From Frankia nepalensis (GTDB lineage: Bacteria; Actinomycetota; Actinomycetes; Frankiales; Frankiaceae): DNA of 43,732 bases. The DNA lies in NCBI RefSeq assembly GCF_016786325.1, contig NZ_JADWYU010000150.1, forward strand, positions 1 through 43,732, given 5' to 3'. The translations under genes were made by a program, and so were the position numbers. Below are positions 33,575 to 42,574 of the stretch, piece after piece (position 1 is the stretch's first letter; every line of letters begins with the position of its first letter). The notes below the pieces were generated by a model. It was not told where the DNA came from. It did not search any database and saw only the letters and a list, made by a program, of their open reading frames with translations.

Positions 33575-35686
33575 GTGACGGGCCAGACCAGCAGGCAGCA
33601 GGTGCTGGAGACGCTTCTCAGACCACGCGCCGTAGCGATAGTCGGCGCCGGTGACCAGCCGACGACGTTCAACGGCGCGCCGATCCACAACCTCCAGAGC
33701 TTCGGATACAGCGGCCAGATCTACCCGGTGAACCCAGGCCGAGCCGAGGTGCAGGGGATCGCCTGCCACCGATCAGTGCTGGACATCCCTGGACCGGTCG
33801 ACACGGCCGTGGTGACGGTCCCGGCCCGGCTCGCCCTGCCGGTGCTCGAGGAGTGCGTCGAGAAGGGAATCCCGTCGGTCACACTGGTCTCCTCGGGATT
33901 CGGGGAAGGCGCGGCCGGAGAGCAGGGACAGGCCAGGGCCGCGGATCTGGAGGCCCTCATCGGTCGGAGCGGCCTTAGGGTGCTGGGGCCGAACACGGCC
34001 GGCCTGCTCAACCTGTTCGACTCGTATGTTCCGCGCGCGGCCCACAACCACCACGGCCCCGGCGAGGTCCGCCTCGGGCCGGTGGCCCTGGTCAGCCAGA
34101 GCGGCGCCTGCGGCAACACGCTTTTCAACCGCGCGCAGGCCAACGGCGTCGGCGTCGGTATCTCGGTCGCCACCGGCGACCAGGTCGACGTCGACGTCTG
34201 GGACCTCATCGAATACTTCCTGTCCGACTTCCGAATTTCCGTCATCATGGCCGTCATCGAGTCGTTCGGCTCCGTGGCCAAGGCCAGGGCGGTCGCGGCG
34301 GCCGCGCTGGCCCTGGGCAAGCCCATTGTGCTGCTCAAGGTCGGCCAGTCGACCGTCGGGCGCGCCGTGGTGCAGGCCCACTCAGGCGCGATCGCTGGTG
34401 ACGCCGCCGCGCAGGCATCAGTACTGCGTGACCACGGCGTGATCACGGTCCAGGACCTCGACGAGCTGTGGGAGGTCGCGCGCCTGGTCGAGGTGTGGGG
34501 TCGGCCGCCCGCCGAGCCGCTGCGGCTGGGAGTCGTCTCCGTCTCAGGCGGCGAGGCCGCCCTGATCGCCGACCAGTGCGCCCGGGCCGACATCGCGCTC
34601 CCACCGGCGACCGACGCGTTCGCCGCGTTCGTGGACGAGACCTTCGAGTACGCGAAGGGGGCGAACCCGTTCGACCCGACCGGGGAGGTCGTCAGCAGGC
34701 CGACGCGGTTGCGGGAAGGCATCGCGGCGTTCGCCAGCAAGAACGACTTCAGCCACGTGCTCGTCGCGTCGCCGGTGTTCGGCCCCGAGCTCGCCGAGCG
34801 TTACTACGCGGAGCTCCCCGGGGCGCTCGCGAACCTGGACGCCAAAGCCGCCCTGTCCGCCTGGCCCGCTGGGCAGTTCACCCGCACGCAGGTAGCTCTG
34901 CTGTCCGCGACCGGTCATCCGGTGTTCCCCAACTCCGTGCGGGCAGTGCACGCCATGTCCCTGTACCAGGCCTATGGGCTGAGAGCACCGGAACTGCTGG
35001 CCAGCCTCGCGCGGCGCCGCCGGCCTCCGGAGGGCGCCACCAGCGCGGAGTTCGAGCCACTGTCGTATGCCGCGGCCCGGGAGCTTCTGGGCAAGCTCGG
35101 CCTGCCGTTCGTCGAGGCGCGGGCGTGCGCGTCGGCCCAGGAAGCCGCCGCGACCGTCCAGTCGCTCGGCGGTCGCGTGGCGCTCAAGGCAAATGTGCCC
35201 AGCGCGGTCCACAAAGCCGACCACGGCCTGATCGAGTTTCACAGCGGAGGTGACCCCGCGGTGGTGCTGGCGGCCTATGAGCGGATCGTCCGGGCCGGGC
35301 GGGAATGGGATGTGTCCTCGGTCGTGGTCGAGGGGTTCGCCTTCGGGCAGATCCAGCTGATCCTCGGCGCTCACCGGGACGCCGAGTTCGGCCCGTTGGT
35401 CCTGTTCGGCTCCGGCGGTGGCGCCGTCGAGTACCTCGACGACGTCGCGCTGGGGCTGGCCGACCTGACGGACACCGAGGCGGCCCGCCGGCTCGTCACA
35501 GGCACCAGGATCGGCGGCTACCTGCAGGTCAAGGCGCCCCAGATCGTCGCCGACCTCGCGCGGGCGTTGGAGTCCATCGCCCAGTTCATGGTGTCCAGCC
35601 CGGGCTGCCAGTCCATCGACGTGAACCCGTGCATCGTTGACATGACGACCCGCACTTGGTCCTGCGCCGACGCGCGGGTCGTCTAG
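33575..35686 (+). CDS. ADP-forming acyl-CoA synthetase family protein
   Basis: A 703-residue protein with the acetyl-CoA synthetase (ADP-forming) layout: a CoA-binding Rossmann domain (RAVAIVGAGDQ), succinyl-CoA-ligase-like domains (VALVSQSGACGNTLF), then a C-terminal ATP-grasp domain. The phospho-carrier His269 lies in QAHSGAIAGD, and His546 in VHKADHGLIEF matches the second conserved His. GSGGGAVEYLDDVALGLADL is the ATP-grasp metal loop. It links an acid and CoA with ATP, or runs backwards to make ATP. AGGAGG precedes the GTG start. It ends the 28330 run and converges with the solute-binding gene. Confidence 0.9.
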   Translation: MTGQTSRQQVLETLLRPRAVAIVGAGDQPTTFNGAPIHNLQSFGYSGQIYPVNPGRAEVQGIACHRSVLDIPGPVDTAVVTVPARLALPVLEECVEKGIPSVTLVSSGFGEGAAGEQGQARAADLEALIGRSGLRVLGPNTAGLLNLFDSYVPRAAHNHHGPGEVRLGPVALVSQSGACGNTLFNRAQANGVGVGISVATGDQVDVDVWDLIEYFLSDFRISVIMAVIESFGSVAKARAVAAAALALGKPIVLLKVGQSTVGRAVVQAHSGAIAGDAAAQASVLRDHGVITVQDLDELWEVARLVEVWGRPPAEPLRLGVVSVSGGEAALIADQCARADIALPPATDAFAAFVDETFEYAKGANPFDPTGEVVSRPTRLREGIAAFASKNDFSHVLVASPVFGPELAERYYAELPGALANLDAKAALSAWPAGQFTRTQVALLSATGHPVFPNSVRAVHAMSLYQAYGLRAPELLASLARRRRPPEGATSAEFEPLSYAAARELLGKLGLPFVEARACASAQEAAATVQSLGGRVALKANVPSAVHKADHGLIEFHSGGDPAVVLAAYERIVRAGREWDVSSVVVEGFAFGQIQLILGAHRDAEFGPLVLFGSGGGAVEYLDDVALGLADLTDTEAARRLVTGTRIGGYLQVKAPQIVADLARALESIAQFMVSSPGCQSIDVNPCIVDMTTRTWSCADARVV

Positions 35687-35711
35687 TCGCGCCAGCTGTC
35701 GACGACGCCAA

Positions 35712-35738
35712 CCGGCCGGCTGCGCCGCAACCGGCCGG
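35712..35738. terminator. candidate hairpin between convergent genes
   Basis: Two copies of the self-complementary CCGGCCGG (35712-35719 and 35731-35738), in a short direct repeat AACCGGCCGGC, can pair around an 11-base loop. It lies between the convergent acyl-CoA synthetase and solute-binding genes and can act on both strands. Confidence 0.45.
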
Positions 35739-35787
35739 CATCGCCGCCCACAACCATGAACTGGCTCGCTTCCTCGTGAGCACGGTC

Positions 35788-37086
35788 TCAGGAGGCCCCC
35801 GCCAGGCGCTCGCCACACCACTCGGTCGGGGAGGGCGCGCCCGGCGTCGTGTTGGGCACGACCTCGAATGCCGTGCCGGCCGCGTTCACCCGGGAGAAGA
35901 TCAGGCAACTGAAAGGCTGCCCGACGTTCTTGTCGAACGTGAGTCGACCGGAAACCAGACCGCCCGCGTTGTAGTCCGTCACGGCGCGCAGGGCCTGGAC
36001 GAATCCTTCCCTGGTCGGGCAGGGCCCGGCATCGGTCAGCCCGCGAACCAGGATGTCGGTGGCGATGTATGTCCCGTACGCCACGTCCTCGGACGGCGAC
36101 TGCAGTTCCGGCGCGTGCCGTTGCGCGGCGTCCAGATATTCTCGCTGGGCAGGGACTTTCGCCTCGAACGGCACAAAAATAGAGAACGTCGTGAAACCGG
36201 CGACCGACGCGCCGTAGCGCTCGATGGTCTCCTTGCCGTACCCGGCGGCGGCGAGCACGACCCGGAAGGTGAGGCCCGCGGCGCGCGCGGCAGCGAGAAT
36301 CTGGGGACCGTCGGCGGGAGGCAGGTCCAGCACGAGAACGTCGGCGTCGGACTCGCGCAGCTGCTCCGCGAAACGCGCCGGGTTGGTGATGGTCGAGTTG
36401 TACGCAAGCTGTGTGGTCGGGATCCGCGATGCGGCAAGACTCTGCCCGATCAGGGGCGTGAACCGCTGCGCGGCCACGACGGAGTCGGTGGAGACGATGA
36501 CAGCCCGGCTCCCGCCCTGAGCCAGGACGTACCGGCCGAAGACATCCGACGCCGACCCGCTCGCCACAAGGGAGGGGAAAGTGAACATGTTCGGGTAGGC
36601 GGGGTCGGCCCATATGCTCTCGATCGGAAGCCCGATGGCCGGGACGCTCTGAGAGCGGAGGTAGTCCGCGCCGCCCGAGGCACCCGTCGACGCCTCGAGG
36701 AGCGCGAACACGTCGGCGGAGCCGACAAGTTCCTGCACGGCGACATTGTTGGCCTGGGCGGTTCCCTGGTCGTCGCGCCAGACGTAGGTGATCTTCCGGC
36801 CGTGGATGCCGCCGGCTTCGTTCACCAACCCGAGGCGGGCGTCCACGCCACTGCGGGCGCTCTTGAGCGCCGCACCGATCGTCCCGTCGTTCGGGAAGAC
36901 CAGGCCGATCCGAATCTCGTCCGCCGACACTCCGGGGGCGTTGCAGGAGTTTCCGGCGCCCGGTGCGCCGTTGTCGCCCGCGCAGCCACTGGCAGCCGCG
37001 GCGGCGAGGACGGCCGCGGCGGCGGTCAGCGCCGTGCTGTGGCGCGAATGTGGGCGGTGGGGACGTAAGGGAAAATAAGTGGGCAC
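35788..37086 (-). CDS. ABC-type branched-chain amino acid-like solute-binding lipoprotein
   Basis: A 432-residue protein of the Leu/Ile/Val-binding type (Peripla_BP_6). The N-terminus has a basic stretch, a hydrophobic Ala-rich segment and a lipobox ending at Cys35 (AASGC), so it should be an exported lipoprotein. The body begins IRIGLVFPNDGTIGAALKSA and follows the two-lobe fold (SVPAIGLPIESIWADP). AGAGGAG lies before the GTG start at 37086. No permease or ATPase genes are in the window, so it is an orphan component or uses a shared transporter. It may collect the acid or aromatic substrate of this cluster. Confidence 0.9.
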   Translation of the reverse strand: MPTYFPLRPHRPHSRHSTALTAAAAVLAAAAASGCAGDNGAPGAGNSCNAPGVSADEIRIGLVFPNDGTIGAALKSARSGVDARLGLVNEAGGIHGRKITYVWRDDQGTAQANNVAVQELVGSADVFALLEASTGASGGADYLRSQSVPAIGLPIESIWADPAYPNMFTFPSLVASGSASDVFGRYVLAQGGSRAVIVSTDSVVAAQRFTPLIGQSLAASRIPTTQLAYNSTITNPARFAEQLRESDADVLVLDLPPADGPQILAAARAAGLTFRVVLAAAGYGKETIERYGASVAGFTTFSIFVPFEAKVPAQREYLDAAQRHAPELQSPSEDVAYGTYIATDILVRGLTDAGPCPTREGFVQALRAVTDYNAGGLVSGRLTFDKNVGQPFSCLIFSRVNAAGTAFEVVPNTTPGAPSPTEWCGERLAGAS

Positions 37087-37120
37087 TTCTGCTCGCTCCT
37101 CTGTCTCTGGGATGGCCGAA

Positions 37121-38176
37121 TCAGGACGGCCAGCGGTATGCGCCAAAAATCTCGGGCACCACGATTCCCGGCTGGGCGCGCAGGACGTAGGGAATCGCGC
37201 GCACGGCGGTCATGGCGACGGCGACGACGCCGCCGGAAAGGTCACCCAGTTCGGGCAGCGGTGCCAGGTCGACGCTCAACTCGAGGTTCATCCTCGGCGC
37301 GCCTTCAATGATCACGCGCACAGTGTGGCCGTCGAGCGCGAGTTCCCACTCGGGGATGTCGGCGGTGCAGGTCCAGTACTCCTCGGCAACCAGCGTGGGC
37401 TCGCCCGCGTGGTAGGCCGTCCACGTGAGAATCTGGCCGACAACCGTTCCGGCCGGCAGCGTCGCGACGGGCAGCACGACGTCGGCCTTCCCGACCGCGG
37501 TCCGGATCTCCGCGCGGATCTCGTCGATCCGCAGGCCAAGCGCGTCGGCAGCGGCGGCCAGCGACTGCTCGAACTCCACCGACATGGACCGAAACACCGG
37601 TGACTCGGTCGTGATCTCCTCGGGCTGCTTCCCCATGCCCATCAGGTCGACGAGCATCTCCTTCTGGGGCATGTGGGAGCAGTCGACGAATTCCTGGACG
37701 GTGATCCGGTCGACGCGCTGCGACAGGAGGGTCAGGCCGACCGCGAGCCGCTCGAACATGAAGCCCGGGTGCTCGCCGGCGGCGAGAAAGCGGGAACCGC
37801 CCGCGGCGCAGGCCCGTTGGAATCGCTCGTGCACGTCCTGACTGACCGTCGGGACATGCGTGTAGGACATCGTCGAGATCACGCTCTTGCCTGACGTGAG
37901 CAGCGCCTCGATGTCCTCGGCACTGGTGTCCGTCCCGACGGCCTTGCTGGCCGCGTGGATGACCGCATCGGCATCGAGCGCGACTATTCGCGCCTTGTCA
38001 TTGGTGGCGAGGATTCCTGTCGGCGGAAGGCCGACGAGTGTGCCGGCGTCGACACCGACCTTGTCTTCGCTGTGCACGAAGACGCCGACAAGATCCAGTT
38101 CCGGGTTCTCGATCGCTTCCCGTAGCGCGGCCCGGCCGATCGGGCCGGTCGTCCACTGGATGACTCGGATTGGCAC
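37121..38176 (-). CDS. DapB-like NAD(P)-dependent dehydrogenase
   Basis: A 351-residue protein with a Rossmann start (IRVIQWTTGPIGRAALREAI) and ADAVIHAAS as in dihydrodipicolinate-reductase N-domains. Its C-terminal part resembles 2,4-diaminopentanoate-dehydrogenase-like proteins (GEHPGFMFERLAVGLTLLSQ). Members are common in actinobacterial lipid and steroid loci and are not lysine enzymes. The reaction cannot be read. The GTG at 38176 follows AGGAGATG. The solute-binding gene starts 34 bases after its stop, so the two are probably co-transcribed. Confidence 0.85.
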   Translation of the reverse strand: MPIRVIQWTTGPIGRAALREAIENPELDLVGVFVHSEDKVGVDAGTLVGLPPTGILATNDKARIVALDADAVIHAASKAVGTDTSAEDIEALLTSGKSVISTMSYTHVPTVSQDVHERFQRACAAGGSRFLAAGEHPGFMFERLAVGLTLLSQRVDRITVQEFVDCSHMPQKEMLVDLMGMGKQPEEITTESPVFRSMSVEFEQSLAAAADALGLRIDEIRAEIRTAVGKADVVLPVATLPAGTVVGQILTWTAYHAGEPTLVAEEYWTCTADIPEWELALDGHTVRVIIEGAPRMNLELSVDLAPLPELGDLSGGVVAVAMTAVRAIPYVLRAQPGIVVPEIFGAYRWPS

Positions 38177-38299
38177 CGCAACATCTCCTAGGCGAGCTGG
38201 GGCTGGTGGTGGCGGGCGGCCCGGGAACATCGGACGAGGAAGCGCGGGGCAGGCCAGCGGGGTACCGGGCTCCGCTTGCGCCGGGTCGCGTCCTCTACG

Positions 38300-39202
38300 T
38301 CAGGACAGGTAGGTCTTGCCGAAGGCCTGGACGAACTCCAGCGTGGCGGAGGTCGACTCGCTGTGGGTTGTCACCGAGATCCACGTGACGCCCGCCTTCT
38401 CCAGTTGTACGAACGCCTCACGATGGCGCTCTGGCTCGACGGTGGGTGTCGCTAGCCCTGGGGCGCGGTAGGAATAGAGCACGTCGACGTGGTCGGCCCG
38501 GCCGGCGGCCGTCGCGGCCTCTCGCAGGCTGGCGAGGGCGTCGTCCAGGTCTCCGGGCGAGTCGAGCGCTGGGGTGCGCGCGGCCGCGCTCAGTTCGGGA
38601 CCTCCCCGCATCGGCATCCAGCCTTGCGCCCGTTCGGCCACCCGGCGGCGGGCCAGAGCCGAGTTGCCACCGATCCAGATCGGGATCGGATTCTGCGCGG
38701 GCCGGGGGAGCGCGACGACGTCCCTCGCGCTGAAGTGACGGCCCTGGTAGCTGAACGGCTCCCCGCTCCAGTGCAGGGGCAGCACGTCGAGCACCTCGTC
38801 GAACAGCGCGTTGCGCTCACTGAGGTCGACGCCGAGGGCGTAAAACTCGCTCTTCTGGTACCCAGCTCCCAGGCCCAGGATCAGCCGCCCGTCAGAAAGC
38901 TTGTCAACGGTCGCCGCGGCCTTGGCGAGGACGAAGGGATTCCGGTAGGGAGCGACCGCCAGGTAGGTGAGAAGGCGGATTCGGTCTGTCACGGCGGCGG
39001 CATAGCCCAGAGCGACGAACGGATCGAGTGTCTGGTGGCCGCCCGCGGCCAGCCAGGCGGCGCCGGGCACCGGGTGCTCGGTGAGCGAGAATCCGGCGAA
39101 GCCGGACTCCTCGACGGCCAGCGCCACCTCGCGCAGAGCCCCGGCGTCGAGCATGTCGCCGTCGGATCCCTTCTTTTCCGGGTACTGAAAGATGAACCGC
39201 AC
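38300..39202 (-). CDS. LLM-class F420-dependent oxidoreductase
   Basis: A 300-residue luciferase-like TIM-barrel flavoprotein. It shows FAGFSLTEHP, LTYLAVAPYRNPFVLAKAAATVDKLSDGRLILGLGAG and IPIWIGGNS, which are the F420-type markers. It would reduce or oxidise a ketone, enone or aldehyde with F420 (or flavin). GGAAGG stands before the GTG start at 39202; the long frame upstream only mirrors the P450 gene. It lies between P450 and the DapB-like gene in the minus-strand operon. Confidence 0.9.
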   Translation of the reverse strand: MRFIFQYPEKKGSDGDMLDAGALREVALAVEESGFAGFSLTEHPVPGAAWLAAGGHQTLDPFVALGYAAAVTDRIRLLTYLAVAPYRNPFVLAKAAATVDKLSDGRLILGLGAGYQKSEFYALGVDLSERNALFDEVLDVLPLHWSGEPFSYQGRHFSARDVVALPRPAQNPIPIWIGGNSALARRRVAERAQGWMPMRGGPELSAAARTPALDSPGDLDDALASLREAATAAGRADHVDVLYSYRAPGLATPTVEPERHREAFVQLEKAGVTWISVTTHSESTSATLEFVQAFGKTYLS

Positions 39203-39462
39203 TACTGGCCGCCTTCCTGCGAGAGTTTGTGAGTGCCGTGCGGCGAGGCAGCCGTGTCGCGGCTCCGCGGGGCCGACCGGGCTGTCCGCTCGGCCGGCCG
39301 GCCCGGCCAGTCGCCGACGTCCGCTCCGAACGACCAGTGCACTCCCCGGCGCGCCGCTGGCGACCAAGGTCGTCCCGGGGCGAAGGACGCCAGGGCCGGA
39401 CCGGCGCTTCAGATCGGCCTCGAACTGCTTCGTCGCGGCGGAAGAGGCGCGCGGCGCGCGCG
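39203..39462. other. 260-base gap between P450 and LLM genes
   Basis: No gene is supported. A GC-only 6-bp hairpin (39447-39461) follows the P450 stop on the minus strand and may slow transcription. The remainder is GC-rich with no clear promoter. Confidence 0.4.
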
Positions 39463-40647
39463 TCAGACGGCGATGGGCAACCGCTGGTACCCGCGCACGG
39501 TGCTGGTGTGCAGCCGCACCGCCTCCGCGTGGTTGACCTCCCAGGCGGGGAAGCGGCGCAGGGTCTCCTCCAACGCGACGCGGCCCTCCATCCGGGCGAG
39601 CGAGGCACCAAGACAGAAGTGGATGCCGTGGCCGAACGAGACGTGACCGTCGAACCGGCGATGGATGTCGAAGGCATCGGCGTCCGGGTACTTGCGCTCG
39701 TCGCGCCCGGCCGAACCTGTCAGCGCGAGCACCCTGGACCTCGTCGGAATGGTCACGCCGTGCAGTTCGACCTCCTTGGTGATGGTGCGTCCCTGCACCG
39801 GGGAGGGTGCCTCGTAGCGCAGGATCTCCTCGACCGCGTTCTGCAGGAGTGCCGGGTCGGCGGCCAGCTCGGCGCGTTGGCCGGGGTGCGCCTCGAGCAG
39901 CACGCAGGCCCAGCCGAGCATCCGGGCAACGGTCTCCGTGCCGGCGGCGACCAGCAGGAGGCTGAAGTCCGCCGCCTCCTTCGAGGTCAGCCGGCGGGTG
40001 CCCTGGTCGGTCGCCACCTCGACCGTGGTCAGGCCGGTCATCATGTCGTCCCGGGGCGCCCGGCGCCTGCCCTCGATCTTTTCGGTCAGGTAACCGTGCA
40101 GCCTGGAGTTCGCCGCGATCGAGACGTCGTTGATCATTCCCTTTTCGGGGTCCAGGTGGAACATCTGGTCGATCGTGTGGCGGACCTCCTCCCGGTCCTC
40201 CGGGTCGACGCCGATGAGCTCCGAGATGACCTTCGAAGGAAGCTGGGCGGCGAAGTCCTGCACGTAGTCGAACCCGCCACCGTCGATCTGGGGGTCGAGC
40301 ATCTCGACGCACAGCGCCCGGATGCGGTCCTCCAGCGCGGCCACCCGCCGCGGGGTGAAAGCGCGGGAGACGAGCGCCCGCAGGGTGGTGTGCTTCGGGG
40401 GGTCCATCGAGATGATGTGGGCACTGTCCATCGGCTCGGGCTTCATGAGCTCGAGCACGATGCCGTAGGCGGAGCTGTAGGTCCCCGGGTCGCGGTGCAA
40501 CGCCTCGACGTCGGCGTGCCGCGACAGCGCGAAGAATTCGAACTTTTCGTTATAATAGACCGGTTGTTCGTCGCGCATGCGGCGCCAGACCGGGTACGGG
40601 TTCGTGTCGATCGCCTTGTCGTAGGGGTCCCAGTACAGCTCGCTCAT
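39463..40647 (-). CDS. cytochrome P450
   Basis: A 394-residue soluble bacterial P450. The heme ligand is Cys345 in FGHGIHFCLGASLARME. The I-helix oxygen motif is AAGTETV and the K-helix ExxR is EILR. ISMDPPKHTTLRALVSRAF is the usual C-helix heme-contact stretch. Resemblance is to CYP105/CYP125-like catabolic enzymes, but the subfamily is not assigned. Two starts (40653 and 40647) are possible; AGG is better placed for 40647. No ferredoxin gene is adjacent, so electrons must come from a general redox pair. It would hydroxylate an acyl or steroid-like substrate. Confidence 0.95.
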   Translation of the reverse strand: MSELYWDPYDKAIDTNPYPVWRRMRDEQPVYYNEKFEFFALSRHADVEALHRDPGTYSSAYGIVLELMKPEPMDSAHIISMDPPKHTTLRALVSRAFTPRRVAALEDRIRALCVEMLDPQIDGGGFDYVQDFAAQLPSKVISELIGVDPEDREEVRHTIDQMFHLDPEKGMINDVSIAANSRLHGYLTEKIEGRRRAPRDDMMTGLTTVEVATDQGTRRLTSKEAADFSLLLVAAGTETVARMLGWACVLLEAHPGQRAELAADPALLQNAVEEILRYEAPSPVQGRTITKEVELHGVTIPTRSRVLALTGSAGRDERKYPDADAFDIHRRFDGHVSFGHGIHFCLGASLARMEGRVALEETLRRFPAWEVNHAEAVRLHTSTVRGYQRLPIAV

Positions 40648-40823
40648 TACCATGCCTAACTGCGGTGTCCGTGTCGTCTGTGGTTGGCGGTACGCGGCCC
40701 CGTGGCGTTCCGCCCGCGGCGGTGTCGGCGGGTTTATCCACCAGGGTAGGAGTGCCGCCGAACGGCGGCTGGCCTGGCGTGATCCCGCCGATATGACGGC
40801 GTGGCCACCTGCCTCTGCCGGTG

Positions 40824-41591
40824 CTAGGGCGCGAAACGCAGCGCGCCGTCTAGGCGGATGTTCTCGCCGTTGAGGTAGGGGTTACGCGCGATCGACTCGA
40901 CCAGCAGCGCGAACTCCTCCGGTCGCCCGAAGCGCGGCGGGAAGACGATGCCCTTGGTCAGTTCGGCGCGCAGCTCGTCACGCAGCGTGTACATGATTGG
41001 CGTCCCCATCGTGCCGGGGGCGACGGCGCACACGCGCACGCCGATCACGGCAAGATCGCGGGCCATGGGCAGCGTCATGCCCAGGATGGCCGCCTTCGCG
41101 GACCCGTAGCCGACCTGGCCGGTCCGGCCCTCCAGCCCGGCGATCGAGGCGGTGTTGACGACGACGCCACGCTGGCCGTGCTCGTCTGGTTCGTTGCTCG
41201 CCATGGCGGCGGCGGCCAGGCGCGTCATGTTGAACGTCGTCACTGCGTTCATCTCAAGGGTCTTGATGAACGCGTTCTTGTCATGCGGTGTGCCGTCGCG
41301 CGCGACCAGCCGTCCTCCTCCGGCACCGCCGCCGGCGACGTTGACGAGCAGGGAGAACGGGCCGGCGGCCCGGGCGGCGTCGATGGCCAGGGCGACGTCG
41401 TCGTCGCTCAGGACATCACCGCTGACGGCCGTGGCGTTGTCGCCTAGCTCCTTCGCCAGTTCGGCTGCCCGGTCCACGTCTCTGTCGAAGACGACGGTGT
41501 GCATGCCGGCCTCGACGAGACGCCGTGCCGTCGCGGAGCCCAGGCCGCCGGCGCCGCCAGTCACCACCGCGGAACGTCCTTGCAGGTCCAA
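40824..41591 (-). CDS. short-chain dehydrogenase (3-hydroxyacyl-CoA dehydrogenase type)
   Basis: A 255-residue classical SDR: TGGAGGLGSATARRLVEAG, VNVAGGGAGGGR, and catalytic Tyr/Lys in GYGSAKAAILG after NTASIAGLEG. The end (EFALLVESIARNPYLNGENIRLDG) is the pattern of type-2 3-hydroxyacyl-CoA dehydrogenase (HSD17B10-like). It would oxidise 3-hydroxyacyl-CoA with NAD. It starts at TTG behind GGAAGG. It lies third in the operon reading from 43384, a place that fits the beta-oxidation step after the crotonase. Confidence 0.92.
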   Translation of the reverse strand: MDLQGRSAVVTGGAGGLGSATARRLVEAGMHTVVFDRDVDRAAELAKELGDNATAVSGDVLSDDDVALAIDAARAAGPFSLLVNVAGGGAGGGRLVARDGTPHDKNAFIKTLEMNAVTTFNMTRLAAAAMASNEPDEHGQRGVVVNTASIAGLEGRTGQVGYGSAKAAILGMTLPMARDLAVIGVRVCAVAPGTMGTPIMYTLRDELRAELTKGIVFPPRFGRPEEFALLVESIARNPYLNGENIRLDGALRFAP

Positions 41592-41666
41592 CGAGCTGCC
41601 TTCCTGTGTTGGCTTCTTGATGCCGGCGCTGGTCGCCGAGCCGCGGCGGCGGGTGGAAGCCGCCGG

Positions 41667-42416
41667 TCAGGCATCCTTCGAACGCGCTGTCACCACCACC
41701 GAGGGGAAGCAGGTCGCACCGCCGCTCTCCAGCACGCTGTGCACGACCCGGACCAGGTCGTCGACGGCGACGAAATCACCGCGGAAGAGGTTCCTGTCCG
41801 CCCAGATCGGATAGAGCCTGGCGGCGAGCTCCATATCCCAGCCGTCGGTGAAGCTGGTGTGGGCGCCGGCGTCGCCGCCCTGGCAGACGCCCATGGCGAT
41901 GCGGGTGAAGCCGACGGTGGGATGCTCGCCGCGCCACGCCTCGGTCAGCTTGTCGAGCGCCGCCTTGCTGACCGCGTACGCGCCGAGGCCAGGCCAGGGC
42001 GGAGTCTCGGAAGCGCTGATCGACGACAGGTACACCGCGTTGCCGCTCGACTCCTTGAGATAGGGAAGGGCCGCCGCCGTGACCAGCGAGGCCCCGATGA
42101 CGTTGGTGTCGAAGGTCTGGCGCCAGGTCTGGGCGCAGAGGTCCTCAATGGGAGCCAGCGGGCCGACCCCCGTCGCGTAGACCAGCGCGTCGATGCCACC
42201 GAGACCCTGGGCGGCATCCTCGACCGCCTTCACGCAGGAATGCTGCTGCGTCACGTCGCAGGGGATGGCCAGCGTGCCCGGGCCGGCCTCCTCCGCCGCC
42301 GCGGTGAGGCGGTCGTGGCGGCGCGCGAGCAGCGCGGTGCGCGCGCCGCGCCGCGCGAGCTCGATTCCTATGTACCGGCCTAAACCGCTGGATGCGCCGA
42401 CGACTACCGCTCGCAT
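41667..42416 (-). CDS. short-chain dehydrogenase
   Basis: A 249-residue SDR. It begins MRAVVVGASSGLGRYIG, so the cofactor motif is GxxxGxG at the very N-terminus. Arg/Asp content after strand two (LARRHDRL) suggests NADP. The catalytic site is AYAVSKAALD after SSISASE. A longer loop, DAGAHTSFTDGWDMELAARL, separates it from the SDR at 40824. GAGGTGGAGG lies directly before the ATG. The substrate is not readable; it belongs to the operon from 43384. Confidence 0.92.
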   Translation of the reverse strand: MRAVVVGASSGLGRYIGIELARRGARTALLARRHDRLTAAAEEAGPGTLAIPCDVTQQHSCVKAVEDAAQGLGGIDALVYATGVGPLAPIEDLCAQTWRQTFDTNVIGASLVTAAALPYLKESSGNAVYLSSISASETPPWPGLGAYAVSKAALDKLTEAWRGEHPTVGFTRIAMGVCQGGDAGAHTSFTDGWDMELAARLYPIWADRNLFRGDFVAVDDLVRVVHSVLESGGATCFPSVVVTARSKDA

Positions 42417-42552
42417 CCTCCACCTCGTTTCTGATTTCTAGACGTCGGGACTGGCTGGCTCCGGGCGGCTTGGCGTCCACCAGACGCGGGCATGGCAAGC
42501 AGACGCAGGGCGACAGTGGATCCGGCGCTGCCGGCCAGCGGCCTCGGGAGTA

Positions 42553-42572
42553 CGCGGGCGGAATCGCCCGCG
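42553..42572 (-). terminator. 8-bp hairpin directly after crotonase stop
   Basis: CGCGGGCG and CGCCCGCG pair exactly around GAAT. It begins two bases beyond the crotonase stop on the minus strand, inside the operon, so it may trim or attenuate the downstream message. Confidence 0.4.
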
Positions 42573-42574
42573 CG

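Noticed and set aside
38300-40312. 670-residue frame joining LLM and P450 regions
   Set aside because: Only the last 300 residues match the LLM family; the rest is an off-frame shadow of the P450 gene.
40550-40560. TATAAT-like stretch near the P450 start
   Set aside because: It lies inside the P450 coding region, encoding Tyr-Tyr-Asn, and is not a promoter for a recognised gene.
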